Shown here piece after piece: positions 18,225 to 26,583 of a stretch of 64,000 nucleotides of DNA. Each line of letters begins with the position of its first letter. Positions within the stretch are counted from its first letter, which is position 1. The notes beneath the pieces were generated by a model. That model worked only from the letters and a program-made list of their open reading frames with translations, made no database searches and was not told where the DNA came from. Source of the DNA: Hahella sp. CCB-MM4. GTDB taxonomy: Bacteria > Pseudomonadota > Gammaproteobacteria > Pseudomonadales > Oleiphilaceae. Made by a program: the position numbers and the translations under genes. Location of the stretch: the NCBI RefSeq assembly GCF_002260525.1, contig NZ_MRYI01000002.1, forward strand, positions 682,001 through 746,000. Direction: 5' to 3'.

Positions 18225-18284
18225 AGTGGAGGCTTTACGTGTCTGCCGGAGTCCTTGTGTGTCTAGTGGAGTCCCTGCCTGGGC
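18225..18284. repeat. Three-copy 20-nt tandem repeat across the hspQ 3' end
   Basis: Units: 18225-18244 (AGTGGAGGCTTTACGTGTCT), 18245-18264 (GCCGGAGTCCTTGTGTGTCT) and 18265-18284 (AGTGGAGTCCCTGCCTGGGC), with exact 20-nt spacing. On the minus strand the third unit encodes the last hspQ codons and the stop lies at the junction with the second, so the array extends downstream from the gene end. Confidence 0.8.
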
Positions 18285-18574
18285 AGGTAGCGGGAACCGT
18301 CGAAACGGTCAAAATAATGGCCAAGCAGAGGATGGTCAATCTGACGGTCTTCAAGGCTAGTCCGCAAATTACGCTCAGCAACGTAGGTTACATAATCGGA
18401 TTCATCTACCAGAACATGGTACCAGGGCTTGTCTTTGGGCGGGCGAGACTTCGCCACGCTTTCATACCAGGAATCTGTGTGATTGAAACAGGAATCCACT
18501 CCTACCACGACCCCCCGGTATCCGAAAAGGTTGTGCTCGATCAACTGTCCGATATAAAACCGTGCCTTAACCAT
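18263..18574 (-). CDS. hspQ: Heat shock protein HspQ (YccV family)
   Basis: 103 residues. HspQ binds hemimethylated oriC DNA and acts as a Lon specificity enhancer in enterobacteria. Family landmarks: ARFYIGQLIEHNLFGYRGVVVGVD at the N-terminus, PWYHVLVDESD and TYVAERNL. The ATG at 18574 is chosen because a GGGGG stretch precedes it; a GTG two codons upstream is possible. An open frame on the opposite strand covers the same DNA but has no family resemblance. The C-terminal residues RQGLH lie in the tandem repeat and are probably not conserved. Confidence 0.9.
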   Translation of the reverse strand: MVKARFYIGQLIEHNLFGYRGVVVGVDSCFNHTDSWYESVAKSRPPKDKPWYHVLVDESDYVTYVAERNLRTSLEDRQIDHPLLGHYFDRFDGSRYLPRQGLH

Positions 18575-18664
18575 GACCACCCCCGTCCATAAAACTGCGC
18601 AATATCCCTTATCACAGTGTTAAAGCCTTTAATGAGTATAGTTGTTCAATCAAAAAATGCTTTA

Positions 18665-19219
18665 TTAAAAAGATGAGCCGGGCTGTTGGAGGAAATCGAT
18701 TTCTTCGGCGGTCGACTTTCTTCCCAGGATGTCATTGCGATGGGGATATCGTCCAAATCGATCAATAATCGCTTTGTGGCGAATCTCAAAATCCAGGTTG
18801 TTTTCCAACCCCGGCTGGTTGAACAACTGCATCGCTCTTTCGTGAATGAGAGCGGATTCACTATGCATGAAAGGCAAATATAGAAAAGCTTTGTGAGTCG
18901 CATCCAAGGACTGGTCAGCGCCAGCGGAGATGGCCGTCTGAGCCAGCACCAGCGCCATTCCGTCGGCTGCAAAGGCCTCGGGCCGATCCCGGAAAATATT
19001 TCGGGAGAACTGATCCAGAACGATCACTTCCGCCAGCCGCCCCATTGGCTCTGTTCTCCAGGCTTCACACTCACCGGCGCAGGCAGCCTGATGAATAGTT
19101 CCGAAACGACGGGCGATGGTGCTATCCAGTTGATGACTTTTGCGCCACCAGTCTTTAGGGTCTAACTCCTGAAACCAGAATTCCAGAACCCCTTGCGCCT
19201 GCGATGCCAATGTAGACAT
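18665..19219 (-). CDS. DUF924 family protein
   Basis: 184 residues of the alpha-helical, TPR-like DUF924 family. Landmarks: VLEFWFQELDPKDWW at the N-terminus, VIVLDQFSRNIFRDRPEAFA in the centre and FLYLPFMHSE. Biochemical role unknown; found widely in proteobacteria, often alone. GGAGAGA precedes the ATG. Transcribed convergently with nothing: the upstream neighbour (19323) is divergent and hspQ lies downstream on the same strand. Confidence 0.9.
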   Translation of the reverse strand: MSTLASQAQGVLEFWFQELDPKDWWRKSHQLDSTIARRFGTIHQAACAGECEAWRTEPMGRLAEVIVLDQFSRNIFRDRPEAFAADGMALVLAQTAISAGADQSLDATHKAFLYLPFMHSESALIHERAMQLFNQPGLENNLDFEIRHKAIIDRFGRYPHRNDILGRKSTAEEIDFLQQPGSSF

Positions 19220-19322
19220 TGTCTCTCCTTGTTACGGATATTACTGAAACCTTTATTATGGGGTATGCTCTCTAAAACTGATGAGCAACACAACCCTGGC
19301 GAACCGACGGATGGGAGAAGCA

Positions 19323-20723
19323 ATGGCAACAGACTCAAAAGACCTCGCATCCAGACTGGCCAAGCTGAACAAGGCGGACATGGTGGACCTGCTGCTGGAA
19401 CTCCACGGCAGGCATCCGGATATTGATAACTATATCGACCGCTACCTGTTGAAGAACGCCCCCCAGGAACTCGCCGAGAGTCTGCGCCAATCTATCGCCA
19501 GACATGGACGCTCCAGACGTTTTATAGAATATAGTGCCTCTTTCAGCTATGCCTCCCAACTGCAGCAGTTATTAAGTGACATACAGAGCTCCCTGCTGCC
19601 GGACCATCCCATGCTGGCTTGTGATGTTATTGTGGATTTCATTGATACCCACGAAAAAATCCTGTTACGCAGCGATGATTCAGCGGGGGTCGTGGCCGAC
19701 GTCTATCGCGAAGCCACGCTGTTGCTCATTACCTCCATCAAAACCGCCCGTAAAACCCATGATTTTGAGGAAGGTTACTGGCTGGGCAGATTTGATATCT
19801 GGCGAAAACGGGATCCCTATCACTTCTACCTCGATATGCTCAAAGACATAGCCGGGGCCTTATCCCAAGAGGAATTGGGACGCCTGGCCTGGCGCTATCG
19901 GCAACATCTGAAAACCGCCCCCACAGACTGCTACGCCGAAGACCAGAAACGACTGGAGGCGCTGGTCGGACTCAGAGCGGTAGCGAAGGCTCTCAAGAAC
20001 CCAATGCTTTATGCTGAAGCGCTGACACTATATAGCAGCGAGCCAAGCCAGCCGGATCTGATTGATGTTGCCCGGAATTACCTCGACTTCCTCCAGGCAG
20101 ACGAAGCCATTGGAGTACTGGAAAAGTTGCATCCTGCCACGAAGGAAATCCTGGAACTGCTGTTAAGTGCTTACCGTCTGAAGGATGATGAACTTGCAGA
20201 ACGAAATCTGCTGAACCGCTTATTCGCCCTGGAACCCAGTACGGAAAACTTCCAGGCCTTATTGGCTTCCACTCCAAAATCCGAACATCAACAAGTGTTG
20301 AATACCGCCATTGCCAAAGCCGAACAGGCGGATAACGGCACCCTGGCAGCCAATCTGTTACTGGAGCTCAACCAATCATCCAAGGCACTGAATCTGCTGC
20401 TGCGGCAGGGCGATCAGCTGCAACAGTATTACTATGGCGACCTGTTGGCACTGGCGGAGAGTTTCAAGGAAAGTAAGGTCCCCTTGGGGGCAATACTGTG
20501 TTACCGGGCATTGCTGGAGGACATATTGAACCGCGCCTACAGCAAAGCTTATTTATATGCGGCGGACTATGTTCAGTCACTACTGGAATTGGACAGGATC
20601 TGTCAGGACTACGCGCATCTGCCCAACCATAGTGAATATCTTCGCGAGTTACGTCTTAAACACGGTACAAAAAAAGGTTTCTGGACCAGGGTGGATGGGT
20701 CAGTCCTGCTGAAGGGGCTGTAA
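19323..20723 (+). CDS. Unknown alpha-helical protein (DUF6880-like)
   Basis: 466 residues, soluble, dominated by helical repeats of TPR/HEAT appearance (for example YLDFLQADEAIGVLEKLH and AERNLLNRLFALEPS). It starts with a SAP-like or helix-hairpin segment (DLASRLAKLNKADMVDLLLELH), then a region resembling uncharacterised proteins grouped in DUF6880; that assignment is from memory and uncertain. The ATG at 19323 has GGGAG 5 nt before it; an in-frame ATG at 19281 has no such site. It ends 14 nt from the convergent YafY-type gene. Confidence 0.7.
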   Translation: MATDSKDLASRLAKLNKADMVDLLLELHGRHPDIDNYIDRYLLKNAPQELAESLRQSIARHGRSRRFIEYSASFSYASQLQQLLSDIQSSLLPDHPMLACDVIVDFIDTHEKILLRSDDSAGVVADVYREATLLLITSIKTARKTHDFEEGYWLGRFDIWRKRDPYHFYLDMLKDIAGALSQEELGRLAWRYRQHLKTAPTDCYAEDQKRLEALVGLRAVAKALKNPMLYAEALTLYSSEPSQPDLIDVARNYLDFLQADEAIGVLEKLHPATKEILELLLSAYRLKDDELAERNLLNRLFALEPSTENFQALLASTPKSEHQQVLNTAIAKAEQADNGTLAANLLLELNQSSKALNLLLRQGDQLQQYYYGDLLALAESFKESKVPLGAILCYRALLEDILNRAYSKAYLYAADYVQSLLELDRICQDYAHLPNHSEYLRELRLKHGTKKGFWTRVDGSVLLKGL

Positions 20724-20737
20724 CCGGCAGGCAACGA

Positions 20738-21457
20738 TCATTCTGTCTGATCAGAGGCTCCCATATGGGCGGCATATTGTGAGGTGACGAACGCCACATA
20801 ATGATCCAGGTTTTTTTCACGCTCCAATTCAAAATAGTCAGAATCCATTTCCAGGGCCAAAATCCGATCCAGGCGAAATTCCCTATATCCCTGACGTAAC
20901 CGGCACCAGGCAACTAAGGTCCAGGTACGCCCCCAATAGAACAGACCCAGTGGTTCAAGGAAACGCTCGCTGATTTCACCATCCGCACGCTGGTACCTTA
21001 TTCGAATCACCTTCTGACGCCGAATCGCCGAGCGTAGTTCTTCGCCATACTGGGCAACCTTTTTATCCACAAAGAACTGCGGGGAATGAATTTGAGTCTG
21101 GTCACCCAGCCGTTTCAGATGGGGTGGCAACTCTGCCAGAATCTTCTGCAGTGCCTGAGTGGCCGCCTTGCCTAAAGCCCGATCACTCCAGGCCTGCACC
21201 ATCCTCATCCCCACCAGCAGGGCTTCCAGCTCCTCTTCCTGAAAATTCAATGGTGGCAAGGTAAACCCCCGCATCAGCCGGTATCCCACCCCCGCTTCAC
21301 TCTCTATCGGAACCCCGGAACACATCAATGCCTGCATATCGCGATAGATGGTTCTCTCGGTCACTTCCAACTGTTCTGCAATGGCGCGGGCGGTAACCGC
21401 ACCCCGTTGGCTACGCAGAATCGTAACAATCTGGAACAGGCGATCTGCTTTACGCAT
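20738..21457 (-). CDS. YafY-type transcriptional regulator (HTH-11 and WYL)
   Basis: 239 residues. N-terminal helix-turn-helix (about 1-60, TARAIAEQLEVTERTIYRDMQAL) and C-terminal WYL ligand-sensing domain (about 135-210, VIRIRYQRADGEISERFLEPLGLFYW). WYL regulators bind nucleotides or single-stranded nucleic acid in the cases studied. It follows the ABM-domain gene on the same strand by 36 nt, so the two are probably one operon; such pairs of YafY with a small monooxygenase-like protein are common. A perfect palindrome lies upstream of the pair. Confidence 0.9.
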   Translation of the reverse strand: MRKADRLFQIVTILRSQRGAVTARAIAEQLEVTERTIYRDMQALMCSGVPIESEAGVGYRLMRGFTLPPLNFQEEELEALLVGMRMVQAWSDRALGKAATQALQKILAELPPHLKRLGDQTQIHSPQFFVDKKVAQYGEELRSAIRRQKVIRIRYQRADGEISERFLEPLGLFYWGRTWTLVAWCRLRQGYREFRLDRILALEMDSDYFELEREKNLDHYVAFVTSQYAAHMGASDQTE

Positions 21458-21493
21458 GGGGTACGTACCCTTTCCGGCAGGTTAAAAGAATAA

Positions 21494-21826
21494 TCAATCG
21501 CAGGAGGCGATGCTGACAGCGACAGGAAGATGCTGCATGTTCACACTCGCCGGGTCAATACAGGACAGTGCAGCCTTGGTTAGCGGCGATACCATAAAGG
21601 CTTTGTCAGCCGCAGCGGCGGTTTCCTGATCCTGCCAGTAAATGATATCAGTCCACTCCTCATCACCGGCCTTCCGGCACAGGCTTCGGTAGAGAAAACC
21701 GGGCTGTTGTTTTACGAATTGCTGAATACCCTCATTGGCCTTCAGAAAGTCCTGCTCCGTGGTTCCAGCCAGCAACTTGAACTGCACCATCTCCACAATG
21801 TTGGTTTGAACGCTTGTATCAGACAT
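21494..21826 (-). CDS. Antibiotic biosynthesis monooxygenase (ABM) domain protein
   Basis: 110 residues forming a single ABM-type ferredoxin-like fold (VEMVQFKLLAGTTEQDFLKANEGIQQFVKQ in two halves, then GFLYRSLC and WTDIIYWQDQETAAAADKAF). Members are cofactor-free monooxygenases or simply small dimeric binding proteins; the substrate is unknown. The gene is first in a likely operon with the YafY regulator and has the palindrome 21885-21908 about 60 nt upstream of its start. Confidence 0.8.
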   Translation of the reverse strand: MSDTSVQTNIVEMVQFKLLAGTTEQDFLKANEGIQQFVKQQPGFLYRSLCRKAGDEEWTDIIYWQDQETAAAADKAFMVSPLTKAALSCIDPASVNMQHLPVAVSIASCD

Positions 21827-21884
21827 ATTTCAGATTCCTTGTAAATTCATCATGCGTAATCCGCCGGAATAAATTAATCCATAT

Positions 21885-21908
21885 CTACTGACAGCATTCT
21901 GTCAGTAG
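21885..21908. promoter_or_regulatory. Perfect 10-bp inverted repeat upstream of the ABM-yafY operon
   Basis: CTACTGACAG, CATT spacer, CTGTCAGTAG. It lies 58 nt upstream of the ABM gene start and about 100 nt after the DUF3592 stop. It has no T-run, so an operator for the YafY protein is the favoured reading; a processed 3' end of the DUF3592 message is the alternative. Confidence 0.5.
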
Positions 21909-22006
21909 GAATCAGGCAACAATGAAAATAACTGAAGAGCAGGGGCAGCTTTCAGCAACACTAAGGGCCGACACTATCACAAACCGGCATTACCAGAGGA
22001 AAATCG

Positions 22007-22456
22007 TCAGGGCTTACCAAATACCCGATACACGGCATATCCTGCAGCAAGGAACATCCCGCCCATAAATAGTAAAGCGATGTCACCGGCCCACAAGGCA
22101 GAGAAAGAATTGATACGGGCCTCCTGAGGTTGTTCCGGTTGATAGGCTACCGACACTGAAACCCCTTCTTGGAGAGGGCCCTCAATCAGTCCATAGGCAT
22201 GCTCGAAACGAACCGTCGTACCCGATTCCGGGGAATATCGAATCAATGCTATATCCGTCCAGTTGCGGGTTTTATTGGAGCCTGAGCCCATTTCCGAATA
22301 CTGGGTGGATATATTTTCCACAGTCCCGGTGGCTGAGGCTGCATTTTCAAGAAACTGCCAGGTATCGGCCAAGTCATCCAGGCCAAAGTACAAGATAAAA
22401 AGGCCTGCTATACCGAAGATCAGACTGCCGAATAGAATGGGAAGAGGGGTTTTCAC
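22007..22456 (-). CDS. DUF3592 membrane protein
   Basis: 149 residues with two transmembrane helices (about 7-27 and 121-142) flanking an extracytoplasmic beta domain. The central ASATGTVENISTQYSEMGSG and TTVRFEHAYGLIEGP segments, then VSVAYQPEQPQEARI, are the usual DUF3592 landmarks. No function is established for the family. Transcribed alone; direct 9-bp repeats lie about 50-80 nt upstream. Confidence 0.85.
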   Translation of the reverse strand: MKTPLPILFGSLIFGIAGLFILYFGLDDLADTWQFLENAASATGTVENISTQYSEMGSGSNKTRNWTDIALIRYSPESGTTVRFEHAYGLIEGPLQEGVSVSVAYQPEQPQEARINSFSALWAGDIALLFMGGMFLAAGYAVYRVFGKP

Positions 22457-22776
22457 GTTATTCAGTCCTGTGCGATCCGTTTTGTCCTTCTTATTGACAC
22501 TATAAAGTATTCAATACCGCATGGGGTATTCAATGCGGTTAGTGAACAATATCGTTTCCGAAGATTGATGACTGATTTGGCAGCCTAGTGAATGTCGTTC
22601 CTGAAACCAAAGGTGATCCGGGCAAAGTAGCTGATAGCTGGAGAGTAAAAAAGGAGAGTATAAAAAAAGGGTCGACAGGAGGTATCGACCCTAAAACCTT
22701 CCCGAGGGTATGTTTAGCCAACGGAAGTCCGAACGCTAAAAGGGAAGACGCTCTATTCGGAAAGGTGGTGACTGTT
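22457..22776. other. Non-coding stretch between DUF3592 and lysE-type genes
   Basis: 320 nt without a convincing gene. It contains two GTATTCAAT direct repeats 18 nt apart (22508-22516, 22526-22534) close upstream of the DUF3592 gene, and the terminator of the LysE-type gene at 22662-22691. A 68-codon open frame on the + strand here has no start-site support and no recognisable relative. Confidence 0.6.
22662..22691 (-). terminator. Rho-independent terminator of the LysE-type gene
   Basis: Read on the minus strand: GGGTCGA, 9-nt loop, TCGACCC, then seven T. It lies 85 nt past the stop of the exporter gene. One of the clearest terminators in the window. Confidence 0.85.
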
Positions 22777-23379
22777 TCAGGCCATCCTGGCTGATATCAT
22801 CGGCAGAACAGATAACAACAGCAGGGAAGCCATGGTGAGATTGAACAACCGCAGCTGTTTTGGTTCGCTCAACCAGTTTCTGAGGGCTGCGCCTCCCATG
22901 AGCCAAAGACCCACACAAGGAAAGCTCACCAAAAAGAACGCCGAGGAAATCCATAGGGACTGCATCAACACTTCACCATTCACCGTGGTAAAAGCGGCCA
23001 TTGCCCCCACAGCCATAACCCAGGCTTTAGGATTCACCCATTGGAACATGGCAGCCTGAACAAAGGTCAACGGACGATCATTATCCGTGTCAGACGGACC
23101 ACTGCGAGTGGTGGCAATTTTGTAGGCCAGATATAGCAGGTAGCTGATGCCAACAACCTTAATGACTGTATGCAGCATGGGAACTTCTTCGAACAACGCC
23201 CCCAGGCCAACTCCCACCGCGACGACCATGGCAGGGAACCCCAGACAAATACCAAAAAAATGGGGCAGGGTCCGATAAACCCCGTAGTTAAGACCAGAGG
23301 TCATAACCATGATGTTATTGGGTCCGGGAGTCACTGTGGACACCAACGCGAACAGTAATGCACTCAGCAAAATTTCCAT
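22777..23379 (-). CDS. LysE/RhtB family amino-acid exporter
   Basis: 200 residues, six predicted transmembrane helices. N-terminal landmark FALVSTVTPGPNNIMVMTSGLNYG is the LysE/RhtB signature; the FVQAAMFQWVNPKAWVMAVGA segment is also typical. It exports amino acids or derivatives; the substrate is not predictable. The start is taken at the ATG at 23379, where the first helix begins; an upstream in-frame start at 23436 would add 19 unlikely residues. A DUF1127 gene precedes it on the same strand and a MocR regulator is divergent beyond that. Confidence 0.9.
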   Translation of the reverse strand: MEILLSALLFALVSTVTPGPNNIMVMTSGLNYGVYRTLPHFFGICLGFPAMVVAVGVGLGALFEEVPMLHTVIKVVGISYLLYLAYKIATTRSGPSDTDNDRPLTFVQAAMFQWVNPKAWVMAVGAMAAFTTVNGEVLMQSLWISSAFFLVSFPCVGLWLMGGAALRNWLSEPKQLRLFNLTMASLLLLSVLPMISARMA

Positions 23380-23489
23380 GAGAAATTCCAAGCTATATCT
23401 GTGTTTATTCAGGTGTTCTGGGTCAATAGAGACCATCTGTTGCGTCAGAAATCCAGAGCGTGTGCCCTGATACTTCTGACGTTAACGGA

Positions 23490-23735
23490 TCAATCCTGCC
23501 AGAATTTCTTGTTCAGCTCTCTTTGCACCTGGTGGGTGCTCAGGCCGATATCATCCAGAATGGAATCCGGCAGCTCCGCCAGTTGACGACGGGTCTGATA
23601 GTTATGTTTCCACTGGGACAGCATTGCCATGACCGGATGACCGATGAACTGGCCTAACAAGCCCTGCGTCCTGCTGGTTAAAGTAGTATTTACGAAATGA
23701 GATGAATGGCTGATGCCGTCAACTCGTGCGCTCAT
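23490..23735 (-). CDS. DUF1127 (YjiS-like) small protein
   Basis: 81 residues. The C-terminal half is the DUF1127 motif: RRQLAELPDSILDDIGLS followed by QVQRELNKKFW. Small DUF1127 proteins bind RNA or tune phosphate/carbon metabolism in the alphaproteobacteria studied; the role here is unknown. GGAGG lies 6 nt before the ATG at 23735, which is preferred over an in-frame ATG at 23768. Such genes are often found next to MocR regulators, as here. Confidence 0.85.
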   Translation of the reverse strand: MSARVDGISHSSHFVNTTLTSRTQGLLGQFIGHPVMAMLSQWKHNYQTRRQLAELPDSILDDIGLSTHQVQRELNKKFWQD

Positions 23736-23932
23736 GTTATGCCTCCAAAACTTGATCTTAATCTTCAATTTTTCGCAATCACTGCGTTGAAAATTCTAAC
23801 GAGTGCTCACGATGTGCCTTATTCAAACTGACTGTGGAATACCCTGCGGGGCGGGACTGGTTATTTTTGTTAGGAGGTCTTTTAGGTCCATCACAGTGGC
23901 GGCTTCCACGGTGATCATAATAACGGGACGAA

Positions 23933-23962
23933 TTGAACCGTTACAGATTCAAATACTATAAA
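23933..23962 (+). promoter_or_regulatory. Candidate sigma70 promoter of the MocR-type gene
   Basis: TTGAAC (23933-23938), 18-nt spacer, TATAAA (23957-23962). The predicted start near 23969 gives a leader of about 114 nt that includes the inverted repeat. Confidence 0.45.
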
Positions 23963-24016
23963 CATTGACCATGACAGATGAAGTAATTACTCTTCTGTTA
24001 TGGCTATTTTTTAAGA

Positions 24017-24053
24017 ATCTGTACTGGTCACATCCGAAATCATCAGTACAGAT
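24017..24053 (+). promoter_or_regulatory. 10-bp inverted repeat upstream of the MocR-type gene
   Basis: ATCTGTACTG and CAGTACAGAT, 17 nt apart, perfect. It is followed by CGTTTTTT, so the RNA form resembles an attenuator-terminator 30 nt before the start codon. As DNA it would be a two-site operator for the MocR dimer and autoregulation. Both readings fit. Confidence 0.5.
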
Positions 24054-24082
24054 CGTTTTTTACGGGCTGACAGGGCACAACC

Positions 24083-25507
24083 ATGGAAACCAATCTTTAT
24101 GCACAACTGGCGGAACAACTGACCGAACAGATTCGGGAGGGTGTATTTCAGGTGGGAGACCGGATGCCGTCCGTGCGTGAACTGTCCCGCCGTCAGGCCG
24201 TCAGCATTTCAACCGTGACCACAGCCTATGGACTGTTGGAAGAACGGGGCTGGGTGGAATCCAGACCAAAATCCGGCTACTACGTACGCAGACGCCATGA
24301 GGAATCCCTTGCTGTTCCCCGGCAGATTCGCACCATGCCGCGTCCGCGTCCAGCCACCACTTCCCAGCTGGTCATGGAAGTTCAGCGGGACGTGGCGGCA
24401 AGCAAAGGGGTCAGTATGTCCGCCGCCATACCGGCACTGGATTTCCCTATCGTCAAACATGTACAAAGGACCTTCACCCAGATTTCCCGCACCCGCCGCC
24501 TGCTCGGAATAGGCTATGACAGCCCCGAGGGCTTACCGGAGTTGCGCCAACAAATCGCCCGCCGAGCCGTGGATGCGGGCGTTTTTGTCTCCCCCGAAGC
24601 CATTATTACGACCGCCGGCTGCCAGAATGCCATGGCTCTATGCCTGCGGGTACTGACGCAACCCGGAGATATCGTGGCCGTTGAGTCTCCCAGCTACTAT
24701 GGTTTGCTGCAGATGATCGAGGCCTTCGGTCTCAAAGCGCTGGAGATTCCTGCCAACCATGAGACCGGGATCAGCCTGGAAGCATTACAGTTGGCTTTAG
24801 ACAAGTGGCCAATCAAGGCCATACTGAGCGTTTCCACGTTTTCCAACCCGTTGGGCAGCACCATTCCCGATGAACGCAAGCAAGCGTTGATCGATCTGCT
24901 GGAGCGTTACGATATACCTCTGGTAGAAGATGATATTTACGGAGATCTGTATTTCGGCGAGCGACGGCCCAGAGCGGTCAAGGCCTTCGACCCGGACGGA
25001 CGGGTGCTGTTGTGCTCCTCACTGTCAAAGACCATCGACCCGCAGTTACGTGTTGGCTGGGTCATGCCGGGCAGATACTTCGAAGAGGTGGTACACAGGA
25101 AGTTTATTAACTCGATCGCCGTTCCTTCACTGCAACAGATGGTCGCCGCTGAGGTTCTGGCCCAGGGAATCTACGAGCGCCACCTGCGGCAGGCCAGGGA
25201 AACTTATCGGCAGCGTTATCTGAGACTGCTGGATCTGGTGGCGGAATACTTTCCCCAGGAAACCCGAATTTCCCGTCCCGACGGCGGCTTGGTTGCCTGG
25301 TTTGAATTACCCGCAAAAGTGAACACCACAGAGCTGTATCACCGAGGACACGCAGAAAGCGTTTTTATTGCCCCCGGAGAACTGTTTTCTGTTACCGGGC
25401 AATACCGCAATTGTTTCCGCCTGAATTATGCCCAGGGCTGGACACCTGAGCGGGAAGACGCGATCCGCAAGCTGGGTATGTGGATCAAAGAAGCCCTGGG
25501 CCGCTAG
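24083..25507 (+). CDS. MocR-family regulator (GntR HTH fused to aminotransferase fold)
   Basis: 474 residues. GntR-type winged helix at about 5-75 (RMPSVRELSRRQAVSISTVTTAY) followed by a class I aminotransferase fold (about 110-470). The PLP lysine is Lys316 in SSLSKTIDPQLRVGW, and ESPSYYGLL and YGDLYFGE are typical fold I segments. MocR proteins use PLP adducts as effectors. The divergent LysE exporter and DUF1127 gene are the likely targets. The ectoine regulator EnuR is also MocR-type, but the ectoine genes are 30 kb away and nothing here links them. Confidence 0.93.
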   Translation: METNLYAQLAEQLTEQIREGVFQVGDRMPSVRELSRRQAVSISTVTTAYGLLEERGWVESRPKSGYYVRRRHEESLAVPRQIRTMPRPRPATTSQLVMEVQRDVAASKGVSMSAAIPALDFPIVKHVQRTFTQISRTRRLLGIGYDSPEGLPELRQQIARRAVDAGVFVSPEAIITTAGCQNAMALCLRVLTQPGDIVAVESPSYYGLLQMIEAFGLKALEIPANHETGISLEALQLALDKWPIKAILSVSTFSNPLGSTIPDERKQALIDLLERYDIPLVEDDIYGDLYFGERRPRAVKAFDPDGRVLLCSSLSKTIDPQLRVGWVMPGRYFEEVVHRKFINSIAVPSLQQMVAAEVLAQGIYERHLRQARETYRQRYLRLLDLVAEYFPQETRISRPDGGLVAWFELPAKVNTTELYHRGHAESVFIAPGELFSVTGQYRNCFRLNYAQGWTPEREDAIRKLGMWIKEALGR

Positions 25508-25546
25508 GATCTCTGACGCTTATATGAAGGGCCGGGAGAGGATGAA

Positions 25547-26572
25547 ATGATGACCGAGCATACAGAAACATCCAAACATCGGGAAAAGCGGGTCGCCTGG
25601 TCACCAAAATGGGGCCTGAGAAATCCGCATATCCAGTCAATGCTGGCCTCAATCAAGTTGAGAGCACCAGTGGTCCGCCGACGCGCCCGTGAGGTTCTGG
25701 ATAAAGCCGAAGAGGTTCTGCTGGAGTGCAGTAGCGGGGCTAAAATCCATGGATTGCTCAGCCGGCACGGCGACCAGCCCAGAGAAACAGCCGTTCTGAT
25801 CCATGGTTGGGAAGGCTGCGCCGATTCACTGTATCTGCTTTCCATTGCCGGCGTACTGTATCGGCAGGGGTATGACATTTTCCGTCTGCATCTCAGGGAC
25901 CACGGACCGACCCATCACCTGAACCCGGAAATGTTTCATGCCTGCCTGTTGGAAGAAACCTGCGAAGCGCTTCAGGTGCTGCAATCCCGCATTGATCCGC
26001 CCCAGTGGTTTCTCATTGGTTTTTCCCTGGGGGGCAACTTTGCTTTAAGAGTAGGTACCAAAGCCAGGGAATATGATCTCAAGATGCGTCGGGTCATCGG
26101 TGTATCGCCTTTGCTGCATGCAAAAAATACACTATGGGCATTGGAAAACGGGCTCCCCATCTACCGCGGTTATTTCCGTAAGAAGTGGCGAAGGTCCATA
26201 AGCCGCAAGGCAGAAGCTTATCCCGAACACGTAGATACGGAAGCATTCTTTGCCGGGGATAACCTGACAGACATGTCTCAATATTTTGTGACCCACCATA
26301 CACCTTTTGACCGGTTGCAGGACTACTTCGACAGTTATGCGCTTACCGGTGCCACCCTGGGACAGCTGCAGGTTCCTTCCACACTGATTCTCAGTGAGGA
26401 TGACCCGGTTATTCCGTTGCAGGATCTGGCAGAAGTCCGGGGTAATGAGTTCCTGGACATCGTGCGCTCACCTTTCGGGGGGCATTGTGGATTCATCGAA
26501 AATTACCGGCTGGATGCCTGGGTCGACCAATTTATCTACGAGCTATTACAATCAGAACGAGCCATTCGCTAA
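25547..26572 (+). CDS. Alpha/beta hydrolase, YheT-like
   Basis: 341 residues, an alpha/beta hydrolase of the YheT/EMB8 type. Oxyanion-loop segment LIHGWEGCADS; nucleophile elbow GFSLGGN; acid in LSEDDPVIP; catalytic His in FGGHCGFIE. The N-terminal RNPHIQSMLASIKL resembles the 'NPHLQT' start of YheT proteins. Carboxylesterase activity is inferred; the natural substrate is unknown. GGAGAGGATGA lies upstream of the ATG at 25547. It is 39 nt after the MocR-type gene and 11 nt before the SUI1 gene on the same strand. Confidence 0.85.
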   Translation: MMTEHTETSKHREKRVAWSPKWGLRNPHIQSMLASIKLRAPVVRRRAREVLDKAEEVLLECSSGAKIHGLLSRHGDQPRETAVLIHGWEGCADSLYLLSIAGVLYRQGYDIFRLHLRDHGPTHHLNPEMFHACLLEETCEALQVLQSRIDPPQWFLIGFSLGGNFALRVGTKAREYDLKMRRVIGVSPLLHAKNTLWALENGLPIYRGYFRKKWRRSISRKAEAYPEHVDTEAFFAGDNLTDMSQYFVTHHTPFDRLQDYFDSYALTGATLGQLQVPSTLILSEDDPVIPLQDLAEVRGNEFLDIVRSPFGGHCGFIENYRLDAWVDQFIYELLQSERAIR

Positions 26573-26583
26573 AGAGAAGTCAA

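Larger units (their letters stand above)
23736..24082. other. Divergent control region between DUF1127 and mocR-type gene
   Basis: 347 nt, AT-rich, with no gene. It carries a plausible + strand promoter (23933-23962) and a large inverted repeat (24017-24053) in the leader of the MocR-type gene. No clear promoter could be picked for the minus-strand genes. Confidence 0.6.

Noticed and set aside
18239-18592. 117-codon open frame on the + strand over hspQ
   Set aside because: It covers hspQ on the other strand, has no family resemblance and starts in the tandem repeat; the minus-strand frame has clear HspQ motifs.
22588-22794. 68-codon frame on the + strand
   Set aside because: It crosses the LysE-type terminator, has no recognisable relative and overlaps the end of the exporter gene.
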